A stretch of 64,000 bases of DNA from Epiperipatus broadwayi (Eukaryota; Onychophora; Udeonychophora; Euonychophora; Peripatidae), in assembly GCA_028023455.1 (NCBI GenBank), contig JAQFVV010000031.1, positions 1,550,001-1,614,000 on the forward strand, read 5' to 3'. Positions 37,362 through 48,849 of this stretch are shown here, in pieces (the stretch's first letter is position 1; each line of letters starts with the position of its first letter). A program made the translations under genes and the position numbers. The notes under the pieces were generated by a model. That model did no database searches and was not told where the DNA came from. It saw only the letters and a list, made by a program, of their open reading frames with translations.

Positions 37362-37616
37362 ATAAATATTTAATATTAATAAACTCATTATAAATGAGTG
37401 TTAGGAAAAATAAAATAATTTAAATTTAAAATGTATATTGCATACTGCCAGAATCATAGCAATATCTTATTTCAAAGCAACTTTTTGACTGCAAAATAAG
37501 ACAGTGCTATGATTCTAGCAGTGTTCTGCTGAAAGCATGCTTAGCGCAATATATATTTTAAATTTAAATTATTTTACTTTTCTTAATACTCATTTATAAT
37601 GAGTTTATAAATATTC
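37362..37616. repeat. Nested palindromic fold-back beside the exon
   Basis: The outer arms (about 37362-37441 and 37536-37616) share AACTCATTATAAATGAGT and AATTTAAATTTAAAAT as reverse complements. The inner arms pair CTGCCAGAATCATAGCA with TGCTATGATTCTAGCAG. The right side carries an extra 22-bp piece (TTCTGCTGAAAGCATGCTTA and neighbours). It starts 68 bp upstream of the exon's acceptor, so it could form a hairpin close to the branch-point region. Confidence 0.85.
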
Positions 37617-37695
37617 AAAATTCTTATATTTTATAATTTTTAGGAAAAAAATAGTGTCTGAGGGAAGAATTAAAAAATTGGAACTAAATAACTTT

Positions 37696-37801
37696 TTTTT
37701 TTTTAAACGTCATAGCATCGACCAAGACGTGAACCCCAACCCAGGCAACTGCCTGCAAGTGCAAGGCAGTCACGCTGACCTCTCGACTACCAATGCAAGA
37801 C
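37696..37801 (-). mobile_element. tRNA-derived SINE with 14-bp TSD
   Basis: Minus-strand SINE: GTAGTCGAGAGGTCAGCGTG (A box), GGGTTGGGGTTCACGTC (B box), GATGCTATGACG and a poly(A) tail. It is flanked by AACTAAATAACTTT at 37682-37695 and 37802-37815, a perfect 14-bp target duplication. It shares the GCAGTTGCC subtype with the copy at 30.6 kb. Confidence 0.95.
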
Positions 37802-37815
37802 AACTAAATAACTTT

Positions 37816-39270
37816 CTTTAATGATTCTAATGTTTTAGCTATATTCTTATTGTTTCAAAAATAATATCTAATGTTAAGATCTGAAATATATTTTTTGTTC
37901 AGATCATATGAAAAATACCTAATAGTATAGTTTGATATGCCTATGATGTGAGGTCTAAATCTGGGATTTTTTCTTCATGTATATAAAGTATAACATTGAG
38001 AAGTTAATCTATGACCTAAAGTTCAAATTTTGTTTTTTGAAAAAATAATTAAAAACTTCTAAGCAAGCTTTCAATAACCATCCACTTACTGATTGGTAAA
38101 TAAATATTTAACAGTTTTTAACTAGAAAATAAAATAAGAAAGAGAATCCACATATATCTCACCAACCTTCAGGCAACTAGTCTGACAAAGCCTTCTGCTA
38201 TTCCTCTGTTAAGCAATACTGGAAAAATATAGCTGTGTATGTATATAATCAAAATTATCTCAAATTCACAACTCAAACAAACTAGTCTAGCTGAATTGTG
38301 AATTTGGGGTAATTTTGATTATTTATTGATTAGTTTAGCTTTATGCATTTAATGTTTATATATATACCACACATATAACTTTGCTGAAGCTCATTTAACT
38401 TTAAACTCTGCTGAGACATTGAACATAAAATCAGCTGAGCATTTGATTCTTATATGTTTGCTGTTTTGTTTTTTAAAAAACAATGTCTATACATGAATGA
38501 GTCATATTGGAACTATCCAACAAAAAATAGCTCAATATTTATTTGCTAATCAATATTTCATATTTGCACTCGTCATGACAGAATAATTTAATCATCGCAA
38601 GGCCTTTGTATCATCCATAATTAATGTAAGTAGTTGCAATTAATAAAAGAATTTTAGAAATCAATTAATTTGCAGCACAAAGTTTTCTGTAACCAAATAA
38701 GTAGTTAATACACTATACAGTAACATTTTATATAAAAGTGCATTTAAATACCCTCTATTAACTTATTATTAAAGTATGAAGTAAAATATTGTAAAACAAT
38801 CAACTTTTGAACTGTCAATACCTTTATGCATAAACTTGGAATACTACTGTGTTAAGAGTTTAAAAAATAAAAGTGAGTTCAAAGTTATTTATAATACGGT
38901 TGTTGATATAAATATTTTTATGAATAAAAGAATGTCACAAATTTTTTTGTAAAACTTTAATTTATATGTAAAGACAGGCAAAAGACTATTCATGTGGATG
39001 AATGTCAGTAGATGGATCAACTATTCATTTTTATAATTACACACAAGATCTAAATTGCTTAATGATATTTCAGCAACATCAGTTTCTTTTTCTGGTACAT
39101 TAGTAACTTTTTAAAAATTATACGTAAACTTCTCTTCAATTACAAAATCTATTGCCACACAAAGAAAATAACTGAGCCTCAACAAGCAGTCTTGAACATA
39201 TACAATCATAATAATGATCAATAACTATTTACCTACAGATCCAAATACTTAACATACATATAAACATATA
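37816..39270. repeat. AT-rich stretch with a small fold-back
   Basis: No exon was seen. The only structure is a small inverted repeat, 38247-38275 with 38293-38320 (AATCAAAATTA...CAAATTCACAA). Confidence 0.6.
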
Positions 39271-39271
39271 T

Positions 39272-39990
39272 GTGAAGGGATACCCAAAAATAACTGGAAT
39301 CATTCTCTGAAAAATGAACACATTGCAGTACATGCTTCTTCCACTAGATTCCTCTCACAAGAATACACCTGCACCAATATGCCAACTTTTGTTATCGAGA
39401 GAAGTCATGCTATGGCATAATGAATGTTTTTGTTAAGTGTGCATCACTTATTTGTCAATTTTTATAATGTCTGAAAAGTTGAAACAATGTGAAATTCTAT
39501 TTTCTGCTAGAAAAAATGGCAGGAGAAATAGTTATAGTGCATGAAGCAGCTTTCAAGCAAGTTACTCTGACACAAATTTACAAGTGGTTCAAATTCACCA
39601 CATCCCCCAAAAAATAGTAAATGAAAGTCCATTGTCAAGATGTTGCTGATTGTTTTTGGTCCAAAAAGCATTTTTTTACATAGAATTTGTTTTTAATAAT
39701 GAGGTTTTAATTATAGGTTTGCATGATGTGCATGATCTGGTAAAACAAAAGTGTCCAAGTGGAAAGTGCAAGTTTTACTATGATGAGTGTGGTACAATTT
39801 TTAATTAATTTAGTATAACCCATCAGCCATATTCACTTGATCTTATTTCATGTGACTTTTCTTTATTCCCTCAAATAAAAAAATGGCTATTTTTTTTTTT
39901 TTTTGTGAACTTAGAAGTAGTGGAGAAAAAATATATACATTAAAAGGCATCACTTGGCGAAAATTTCCAGATTACTTTGAAAAGTGAAAA
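39272..39990 (+). pseudogene. Mariner-family transposase relic
   Basis: It starts with a terminal-repeat-like GGGATACCCAAAAATAACTGG (39276-39296). A frame from ATG at 39468 reads MSEKLKQCEILFSARKNG. After stops and a large deletion, 39821-39890 reads HQPYSLDLISCDFSLFPQIK, the mariner signature around the third catalytic Asp (usual form HxPYSPDLxPxDFxLFPxxK). LKGITWRKFPDYFEK, the usual C-terminal helix, ends near 39987. A full element is about 1.3 kb; this one is about 0.7 kb, lacks the middle of the transposase and has no visible right terminal repeat, so it is dead. Confidence 0.85.
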
Positions 39991-40397
39991 ACATGTTTAT
40001 ATAAAATATATATTAATAAATAAATATACATTAATATGCTTTATCAAATGTTAAACATCTGTTTTAATTGTTAACTTAGTATTGCACAAAAAGCATTATC
40101 TACTGTTTATAATAGAAGTAAAAATAAAAATGGTAAATAAAATAAAACTATGATATAACAATCCAGATGTTATAAAAAAAAATTAAAGCTTTATATTATA
40201 TTAAAAATCCAAAAAGACAAATATATGAACAAATTATATTAACCATAACATAGATAATTATATGCATATTAAAGAACTTCAATAAATTTTGTTAATAACT
40301 AATCAATTAAAAATGAATGGAAATTTATATAAGATGGTAAATCGTCAAACATCACATGATCACCATTCTTTATGCTTATTCAAGCTGTTTTTCAGAG

Positions 40398-40556
40398 GCA
40401 AAACTCTCCATACAGTAGCGCCATTCAGTGCAAGCCAGAGTAAATCAATGGATGAGGTTTGTACATAAAATCCCTATCTAGTACCTGCTCAGTATGAATA
40501 CATCCATTGATTATTCTGGCTTGCACTGAATGGCGCTACTGTATGGAGAGTTTTGC
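40398..40556. mobile_element. HHR family 1 palindrome without the ribozyme (copy D)
   Basis: Arms 40398-40454 (57 bp) and 40501-40556 (56 bp) are reverse complements with one substitution and one indel, sharing CAGTAGCGCCATTCAGTGCA. The spacer keeps the family 1 phrase CCCTATCTAGTACCTGCTCA but stops exactly where the ribozyme region begins, so the HHR has been deleted. Confidence 0.9.
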
Positions 40557-41350
40557 ATCTGTAATAAGATAGTATATATAAAGTTGTATAAAGTATGTTT
40601 TTATACAGTATATTGCTATTACTGCATCTCTAACAATCTGGATAACTTTTTCATAATTTTATTTTATTCATGTTTTATTTTATTTATTGTTATTGTTCTT
40701 ATAAACAGTAAATAATGCTATATGTGCAATAATAATTTAATGGTTGTTTAACAATGGGCATAAAGTCATATGCCAAAGCAGGCTTTTAATGAATAAATAT
40801 TAATATATATTTTTCATAACAGCTGTTATATATATTTTTTATAATACTGTTATCAAAATATCCAGATAGACAAAGAATTGCAATCAATGAGTTTGACAAT
40901 AAATTTAATCTCATCAAAAAGTTCAAGCAATTTCCTTTTATTAACCATTGACAATCATAATTTTATGTATATGTGAAAAAATCTTATTATTGTTTATACT
41001 TAGAGCTGACAAGATAAAGTTTATAGATAAAACCTAGATCTTGCAAATCTTATCATTTTTACAATTCAATGGTTATCTAGTCATATCATTGATATCACTA
41101 ATTTCTAAGTTATATATTATTTTATAGATATTAGTTATACCATTTTAATCTAGAATGATTTTCCTCATCATATTATTAAATTATTACAATTAAACTATAC
41201 AGTATATATATAAAGTTTAACATATAAATAAACACTATGAATCTAAGCATTGAATCATTCTCTATTGAGATCTAGGTGATATATATATACGCTAATTTTT
41301 TTAATAAATATTTAAATGTATTAATAACTTGGAGTACTTAAAATGAAAAA
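40557..41350. other. AT-rich non-coding stretch
   Basis: No gene was seen. Confidence 0.45.
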
Positions 41351-41362
41351 ACCAACAATCTA

Positions 41363-41477
41363 GTCTTGCGTTGTTAGCCGGGAGGTATCGCAGCCGCCCT
41401 GCAAGCAAGTAATTGGTTGCAGACGGTTGTGGGTTCGCGTCCCGGCCGATGCTATGACACATGGAAAAAAAAACAAC
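41363..41477 (+). mobile_element. tRNA-derived SINE with 11-bp TSD
   Basis: GTTGTTAGCCGGGAGGTATC (A box), TTGTGGGTTCGCGTCCCGG (B box), CGATGCTATGACACATGG and an A-tail. CCAACAATCTA flanks both sides (41352-41362 and 41478-41488). Confidence 0.95.
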
Positions 41478-41488
41478 CCAACAATCTA

Positions 41489-44400
41489 TGATCCATAGGT
41501 TTTGAGTTTCAGAGATCAACATTTTATTATAAAAAACTGCATATGGCAATTCTTTAATACCTTCTATACTTTTATATAAATTTGACTCTAAAAAATTGAC
41601 TGCAATAAATTAAAAGTTAATAACTATAAAAATCTTGGTCAAATTATTAATACAGATAGAAATATGCTGAAATTAATCATAGAACTACATTCAGATATAC
41701 TACTTTTGGTAGATGTTAAAAGAAAAAAATTATGTACTCCTGACAGGATTTTTAATAAACATGTCTACATACTACTAGTTCTTTGCTTATAGATTTGAAA
41801 TTTGGACACTTAACAGAGAAACAATAGAGACTAAAGATCATACAATGGATTAGAGAGAAGTAGTTTTGACATGAATAAAGAGAAGATTGAAAACCAAACA
41901 CAAGGTTGAGAACAAATGATAATGCTTTCATTAAATCATCCAATGAATCAAAAACTCAAAATAGAGCTAGCTGGACATATTGTAGAAGAGATAATAAATG
42001 GCCATTGAATCTTAAATTGGATTTCAATAGATTTTTAAAAAAAAAAAACATAGAAAAAGCTCATACCTGAAATAGATATATAAAATAAGGGTTCGATGGA
42101 ATGATTGAAAGAAATGAATTTAAGAAATTGTATTAAACTTAAAAAGATATTTACTTATAATTCTCTCAAGTTTTATACACACTTTGATCAATTTTCTACC
42201 TATGTGTATTTTTTTTATTAGTATTAGTATAAAAAAATTAATACAAGTTTAAAATTATAATAACTATTTCTAATTAGTTTCTTCCATTTTTTAAGCAATG
42301 CTTTTGTTAGATCTAAAATTTTTAATTTCATCATAATATTTTCTTCAATCTTTTCTCTCGCTTTTTTTTTTTTTTTTGGGGGGGGGGGTATAATCTAAGC
42401 TTGTTTAAAATCTGAAATTCAAAATTCAAGTTTTTCTAATCTGGATTCAAACTTTAGGCCATTGGTATAGTAGATAGATACATACGTTTTGTTTTGATAT
42501 ATATACACAATATATAATGCTAAAATATAATACATTTAAAAAATGATAAGCAATGATAAATTATTACAATAATGATCGCATATATAAGTGAGTTAACCCG
42601 CCGAAGAAGAAGCTGTCAGTAGTAAAAAAAAAAAACCAATCAAATTAAATTAATCTAGGCCTAGCACTTTCGAGATTTTCCCTCATATTCATGGCCAAAA
42701 TAGGTTATAAACCATTGCTGTAATGTTACTAAACAATAATGATCAAATGTTATTTCTAGAACTTTGTTGCCTAGATACCTCAACATTATTTTGAATAAAA
42801 ATCTTTATGCAAATCTACATACATTTTTATTATAGAAAGAAAAAAAAATTCTAACTTCAATATCTTTTCATGAAGCTGATTCAGTCAAGTAGCCACCCAA
42901 GTGTAGAGATCAGTAACTGAATATACAATTATCATTAATTCGCTAAAGAGTGAAAAAAAAATCTCCAAAATTTCTCCAGCTTAGCAATTGACTGTACGTA
43001 CTGTTTCTTTTTAATAAAAACTAGGGAAGTCTTTCAGCCTATTTAAGATTGCTTTATCTTCCTCAGACTTAAGAGAAAGAAACAGATGTAAGTTAAATAG
43101 ATAAGTAAAGTTTTTTGATTGATATGGAAATAAGAAACTGTGGATCAGAAATAGAAAAACAAATTTGGAGACTATATCTGCAATAAGTCGATGGTGGTTG
43201 AATGTTAATGTTTAGGAGCTCAGATGACATTGATTTATACATTAATGCAATCACATAAGTATTAAGTCAAATTTCATGTGAGTGAAAACAGATATTACTT
43301 CAGAATAATTAATGAGAGAAACTTTCAAAGATCTCTTGAGCAGAGACTTTTTTTGTAGTTTTTTGATGTGTGTTTGCATAAAGCAGACAATAAAATAAAA
43401 ACCTTTGACATGGTCACTTAACATCTTGCAATTTTCTAAAGTCAAGCATACTTTTAATATATATATAGGTAAATTTAAATGATACAGAAATATATGCTTT
43501 TATACATATAAATTACATTCACTGCTCATAAATCAGATAAAGATAAATAAGTAATACTACTAAAATCAAACAATATTTTATTTATTATTCACAATGCTTT
43601 GCCATCCCTGACAATAAGTGATTATTATCGTCAATGAAGATGATAGTATGTTGTTTTGTCATGTGACAATGATAATTATTACTGCTTGCTACATCTTTAA
43701 AACAATTTATTGAAGCATCTCTTTACAAAAAAAAGAAGAAGAAAAACATATAGTGCACAAAATCCAATGTACAGTAATTAGTACATTTACCTGTTGTGTT
43801 TTGAACTAGGATATGAATTGGGGAGAAAGTGAACTTTTTTTAAAGATTTCTCAAAATATCTAATCCACCTAATTAGCGCCCAGTTATTGATAAATTAATG
43901 TGTATCTAGTTATTGCTTTTTTTTAGATAAAACAAGAATAGTCACAGAATAATCACAAAAATTCTCATTAAGTATCATCAGATGAATTAAACAGATGTTA
44001 ACAATAAATAGTTAACCTTAAAAAATATCTAGATTCATTCCATTACAATACATGAAGAGCTAATTACTGACTATTTAAACCTGGCTTCATTTTTCTCACA
44101 GCTTGTCTCCAACTAATGGAGATAACATGGTAACAACTCCCAACAAAAATGCTAAACTGAAGTCGGATAAGCGCTTTTAGATTTATGCAATTATTTTTTA
44201 CTGAAATACAATAGATCATGTTTACTTTGTCATGCAATCAACAACCTAGATGAGATCATGCCAGTGATTAAGAGTTGAATCTAGTTTAAGCCGGCTGAAA
44301 ATCAATTTCAGAATGCAAAATCTCATATCAATATAAACTTAAAAATATTGATTACTGATTTAATTTTTTTAATATCTACATGTTTTGAATGAAATCTTCA

Positions 44401-45120
44401 GCTTTTGAACTTATTCCAATACTTCTTTCTGTAACACTTCAATCAACTGAGATACTTGACATTGTGGTTAGTATATTATTCTGCCATCTGGAGAAAGACT
44501 AGAAATTTTTTCACCATAATATGCATACTCCATAGGCAATAATATATATTATTTAATTAGTAAATTAGTATTTAGCTAATTACAACTAGAGAGTAAAAAA
44601 AGCCACAGAATGATAAGAATGTTTCACCATTGATGATAATTAAATAGATGGATTCCATCATCACAATGGATGAATGTGCTTTCAGTTCTACACCTACTAG
44701 TATATTATGGGGGGGGGTGTCGTATAATCAGTTTTCAGGTGTCTAATGATGCTCAAGCATCAAAGTGACAGCTTGAGCACAGTCATTATCATTCAATTAA
44801 CTAACAACCATGGAACTTCATAGTTTTATCTTTATTTTGACTTGCTCTTTTTCCATTATTTCTACATTTGTCAGTTCAACACATACTCATTTAGGGATGT
44901 TTTTTTCTCCTTTTGGTAATAGAATTATTTATCTAATAGTTGTTTTTTTGTTTTCACTTTATAATATTAAAACGCTTTAAAGTCTTTTACATATATATAA
45001 ATTTTCACTTTCTAGTTATCAAAGAAGATAATTTTTAGCATTACCTCTTTGAATAAATACGTTCATTCATGAGCGACGTATTTCTATTTCTAATGGTAAT
45101 AAAAGTTTTTAATGTTGGTG
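41489..45120. other. AT-rich non-coding stretch with homopolymers
   Basis: No gene was supported over about 3.6 kb. It contains a T18-G10 junction (about 42362-42389), a G9 run near 44709, and a short inverted repeat around 45058-45088 (AATACGTTCATT with its near complement). Confidence 0.45.
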
Positions 45121-45400
45121 TTCATGAACGTTCCATCATCAGATTTTCAATGAAATGGAAGGCTGAAGAGTTATGAGTTGGAATAGTTTGAAGCCTTTCC
45201 ATTAAAGTATGAAGACTGGCTATCTTAATATAAAGCTGAGCACTGATTGTGTATATGTGTGAGGATAGTAATCTAGACCAACCGATGATTGCTGGTTTAG
45301 CATATGAGATGGCACTGAGAGTAGTGGGTCGTGTGAAAGTCAGAGTTCGAATCCCGCATCTATTACATATATAAATGCAGGTTTAAGCCTGTACAATGTA
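45121..45400 (+). mobile_element. Family 2 unit, single copy with internal deletion
   Basis: It is colinear with the 465-bp unit: CCATCATCAGATTTTCAAT, then CTATCTTAATATAAAG, then GACCAACCGATGATTGCTGG. The HHR core is CCGATGA (expected CTGATGA). Directly after stem II the sequence jumps to ATGAGATGGCACTGAGAG, so GAAA, stem III and half of stem I are deleted. The tRNA-like part is the best preserved in the window, with the B-box match GAGTTCGAATCCC at 45343-45355. Confidence 0.75.
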
Positions 45401-45960
45401 TTAGTCATTAAATATGTAATTCATCGCGCACGTATATATAATTAGAAAGGCAATCTATTCTACCAATACAATAAAACTTTCAACTAACTTTTTATTCCAT
45501 AAGCATTGGGTTCAGTTACTTATTATACACATTTCATCAAATAATTTTCAAAATATAACGGATGTTCTATTTACATCTTTAAAGCAAATACTAATTGTAT
45601 TTTTTTTCCACTATCTCTTTTCATTATTAAATTAAGTATTTATATTTAGCTTTTTTTAAAATATATATATATATTTGCCTCGTAAAAAATTTATAAGTTG
45701 TCAAAATAACACATTACGCTACTTAAGAATTTGCATGCGTTTTGATTAAAACATTTCTATATAGCTATTTCCTCATCAATAATAAATTCTCAGAATTTTA
45801 TACCTGGTACGCTTATGTAAATGAGTCTATGCTTAAAGCACACCTATATATTTATGATTTTTTTTTTAATATAAAATTTATATATATACAAGAATAGTTA
45901 TTTTAATTTGTAAGCCACTTTGGTAATAGAATATCAATTTCTAAAAACTATAATATAGTA
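45401..45960. other. AT-rich non-coding stretch
   Basis: No gene was seen. It has repeated AT dinucleotides near 45660. Confidence 0.45.
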
Positions 45961-45974
45961 TATATATTCTATGA

Positions 45975-46060
45975 AGGATCAGATTCGAATCCAGGCAAAT
46001 AAATAATTTTAATCGTAGTATTTTTTTTTTTAGATAGCCAGTCCATAACCACTTCGCTAA
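45975..46060 (-). mobile_element. Second type of tRNA-derived SINE (relic)
   Basis: On the minus strand, TTAGCGAAGTGGTTATGGAC is A-box-like and CTGGATTCGAATCTGATCC is B-box-like, with an A-rich expansion between them. Similar arrangements recur at about 61930-62010 and 62170-62215. No target duplication was identified. Confidence 0.55.
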
Positions 46061-47110
46061 TTATCCAATAATGATTGGTAAAACGGTTCTTAATTGAAAG
46101 ATAAAACAATGATGAAAAAATACTCAAGCCTTCACCATTTGAGAAGCCGTGTAGTGCTTCAGATTTTACCGTTTTTTTGTGGAGACTTTCTTTGCAGTAA
46201 ATTATGACCATTTTTTTTTCTGTAATAACTTTTATAGTAAAACTTAATATATGATTAAATATAAGAATGCATAATCTTTCCAATAAACAAATTGGCAATA
46301 TTTAATAGCAATCTAATTGCAATTCTTATAAGAACTAAGGTAGCTCGATTTTCAAATATAAAAAAAATTCATGTGTATAAAAATTTTAATATATATAAAT
46401 TATTTTGGGACTTGAATTAATTAATAGAACAATAATGGTGTAGGTCTTTGTACTGTATAAATAAGTGAAATAGACTTCTTTATATATATATAATTATCAC
46501 ATAACAGAATAAAGACCTCTCCAACAGCTTCCCATAGAGGAATAGTATTCAACAGGCTTGCCAAATTGCCTAGTGATGAGGATTTGAGTACTCTTAGTTT
46601 TTTATTTACCTAAAAATAGCTATATATCCATTTACTAACTAATGGTGGATGATTATTTGGATGTTATAGGATAGCTACATGAAAAGAAAAAAATGAATAT
46701 GTTACCTTGGAATTTTTTTTTTGCTCGATTCAAAACTCAAGCCATGGCACCGGCACAGGAAGCACTATCTCTATCTCTGTAACAGGAGACTTTTCTAGAC
46801 TTAACGTATATTCTATTATTTGCTTATATTTTACTATAAGAATTAAATAATATTAGAAATATTATAATTGATTTGCAATTATGAGGAAGTAATTGCGCAA
46901 AAGATAAGTATGTTTCAACAAACTTTTTAAAAATTTTACAGACTATAGTATAGTTCAAAATGTTTGAACATTATTAAAATTTCTCCCAGCTTTATAAAAT
47001 AGATATCTAAAGACGAAAACAAATTTGAAACTAAATTTGTTTTTGTTGATTATTTGATTATCAATCAATAGTATTCTGTTCCACAGACCGGTCAAGAAAA
47101 TAGTCACATC
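46061..47110. other. AT-rich non-coding stretch
   Basis: No supported gene. The 109-residue minus-strand frame at 45969-46298 overlaps the SINE relic and has no domain. Confidence 0.45.
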
Positions 47111-47114
47111 ATCA

Positions 47115-47530
47115 ATTCATCCATTTTCCCACTCCAATCTCTTCATTGCTCAGCTCTTCGGTCCCCTGTAATTCTTCCTGTCTTATATCATCCCAACAAT
47201 GTCAATCTTTCCCGTTCTTATTGCTTTCATCATTTCCTCCAAAACATAATTAATTAAACTGTACTTTCTTCTTAATACACTTCCAATCCAGTTTCTCTTT
47301 CTAATTTCCACAATCAATTTTTTTTTCATTTACTTTTTTCAAAACTTTTTCATTTATTATTTTACTCATCCAACTGATTTTTTTCCATGTTCAAAGAATT
47401 CTAATCTGTTTTTAATTTTATTACTCACTGTCCACATTTCACAACCATACAATGGTACACTTCACACATAGCATTTAAGAACTTTTCCCTAATTCTCTCT
47501 TCACATGGCTGCAAATATTTTATTTTTCTT
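47115..47530 (-). pseudogene. LINE reverse transcriptase C-terminal relic
   Basis: The minus-strand translation, broken by stops, reads YVWSVYHCMVVKCGQ, then KTDLEFFEH, then RKRNWIGSVLRR, then RTGKIDIVGMI and RKNYRGPKS.AMKRLEWEN. This corresponds to the region after the RT domain in many LINEs (usual form xVWSVxLYGCETWT, then WIGHVLRR, then RWR). Only this part survives. The clade is not assigned. Confidence 0.7.
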
Positions 47531-48710
47531 AATAAATACCTCATTTGCATTAAAAACAAGAATATTTAGCAGACATTTTATAAATTACTTAAATATTCAA
47601 ATTAGAATTAGTTACTAAAGAGTGACAATAAAATATTAGTAAAGACTTTTGAATTGCTGAAGTAAAGTAAAAATAACAAAATATATGTAGTATTAATTTC
47701 TTTTTAATTATTTTACATTCTTTACGTTTTTTAAAAATCCTACAATGTTCCTAAGAATCAGCTAGGAACATTTCATCTCTACCACAGTTCTAAGCAAAGC
47801 ATAGTCCTTCTTTCTTACAAATTCCCTTCTTTTTTTCATTGGCTATAAAATATTCACTATTCTCAACGAATATATTTAGCTTTCTTTAGTATGCTATCAA
47901 AAAAATCTAATTAATATGTATGCTATACTGTATGACATTCTTGGTTTCCATAGTTAGCAATGTATCAGATATATATGTATAAATGAAACGAGGACCATTT
48001 TAAATACTAATTAAAAATACAAATGAAATAGCAAACTTTCTCACTTATAAATGAAACTCAGTACTTTATACTAGCAAATTAATTTTATATAATGAATAGT
48101 TAAATTCTACCGCTTAAATATATTTATCATTTCTAATATAAAAAATAATTAATAATTAACAATATTTTCATTAACTTTTGCAGTTTTTGTTACATGTTAG
48201 TTTTACTCTGCTTAAAATTTTAATTTCTCAGTATGTATGTGCAATATTCTTATTTTCCTCAAAAAGTTTTAGAATAACTGACGTCAAGCATTTGCAAATA
48301 TTCAAATGAAACTTATTGTGCTCTTAAATATACATATTCAACTTAAGTTTAAATCCAGCATTAAAAAATATTTCAGTCATTGTATAAATGATTTGAATGG
48401 AAGTATAGCTAAATGTTTCCCTTATTTGCTCTCGAATAAAATATTTAAAAAAATCAATTATTCATATATGTGTTATGTATGACAAATTAACCTCAATATA
48501 TGAATGATATTTATTCTTGGGTTAGTCAGATATACAAAGAATTTGAGAGACTGGGAAGGATCTAACAATGAAATAAACTGATTCGACAAGTTCCAAACAT
48601 TTATTTAAATAGTAAGAATAATAATTGCATTCCAACATGTCATAACTGAAAATTATACAATATATAAATACAAATGCATAAAGATCATAAGCAAATTATT
48701 AATACAGAAA
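47531..48710. other. AT-rich non-coding stretch
   Basis: No gene was seen. Confidence 0.45.
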
Positions 48711-48723
48711 ATAACCCAAAGTA

Positions 48724-48836
48724 GTCTTGCGTTGTTAGCAGAGAGGTATCGCAGCCGCCATCAAGCAAGTAGTTGGTTGCAGACGGTTGTGGGTTCGCGT
48801 CCCAGCTGATGCTATGACATATGAAAAAAAAAAAAA
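48724..48836 (+). mobile_element. tRNA-derived SINE with 13-bp TSD
   Basis: GTTGTTAGCAGAGAGGTATC (A box), TTGTGGGTTCGCGTCCCAG (B box), GATGCTATGACATATG and a poly(A) tail. ATAACCCAAAGTA flanks both ends (48711-48723 and 48837-48849). It shares GAGGTATCGCAGCCGCC with the copy at 41.4 kb, indicating the same subfamily. Confidence 0.95.
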
Positions 48837-48849
48837 ATAACCCAAAGTA

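Noticed and set aside
37295-37363. Extension of the PH protein to an upstream Met at 37363
   Set aside because: The added residues are hydrophobic translation of a T-rich polypyrimidine tract ending in CAG, i.e. intron.
41363-41477. Functional tRNA gene
   Set aside because: A and B boxes are present, but no complete cloverleaf could be drawn; it has a poly(A) tail and target duplications, so it is a SINE. The same holds for the other SINE copies.
45128-45150. CTGATGATGGAA on the minus strand in family 2 units (also about 20650 and 60930)
   Set aside because: Conserved in the unit but lacks a hairpin plus GAAA; the real hammerhead lies elsewhere in the same unit.
45969-46298. 109-residue minus-strand open frame
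   Set aside because: No recognisable domain; overlaps a tRNA-derived SINE relic and a T-run.
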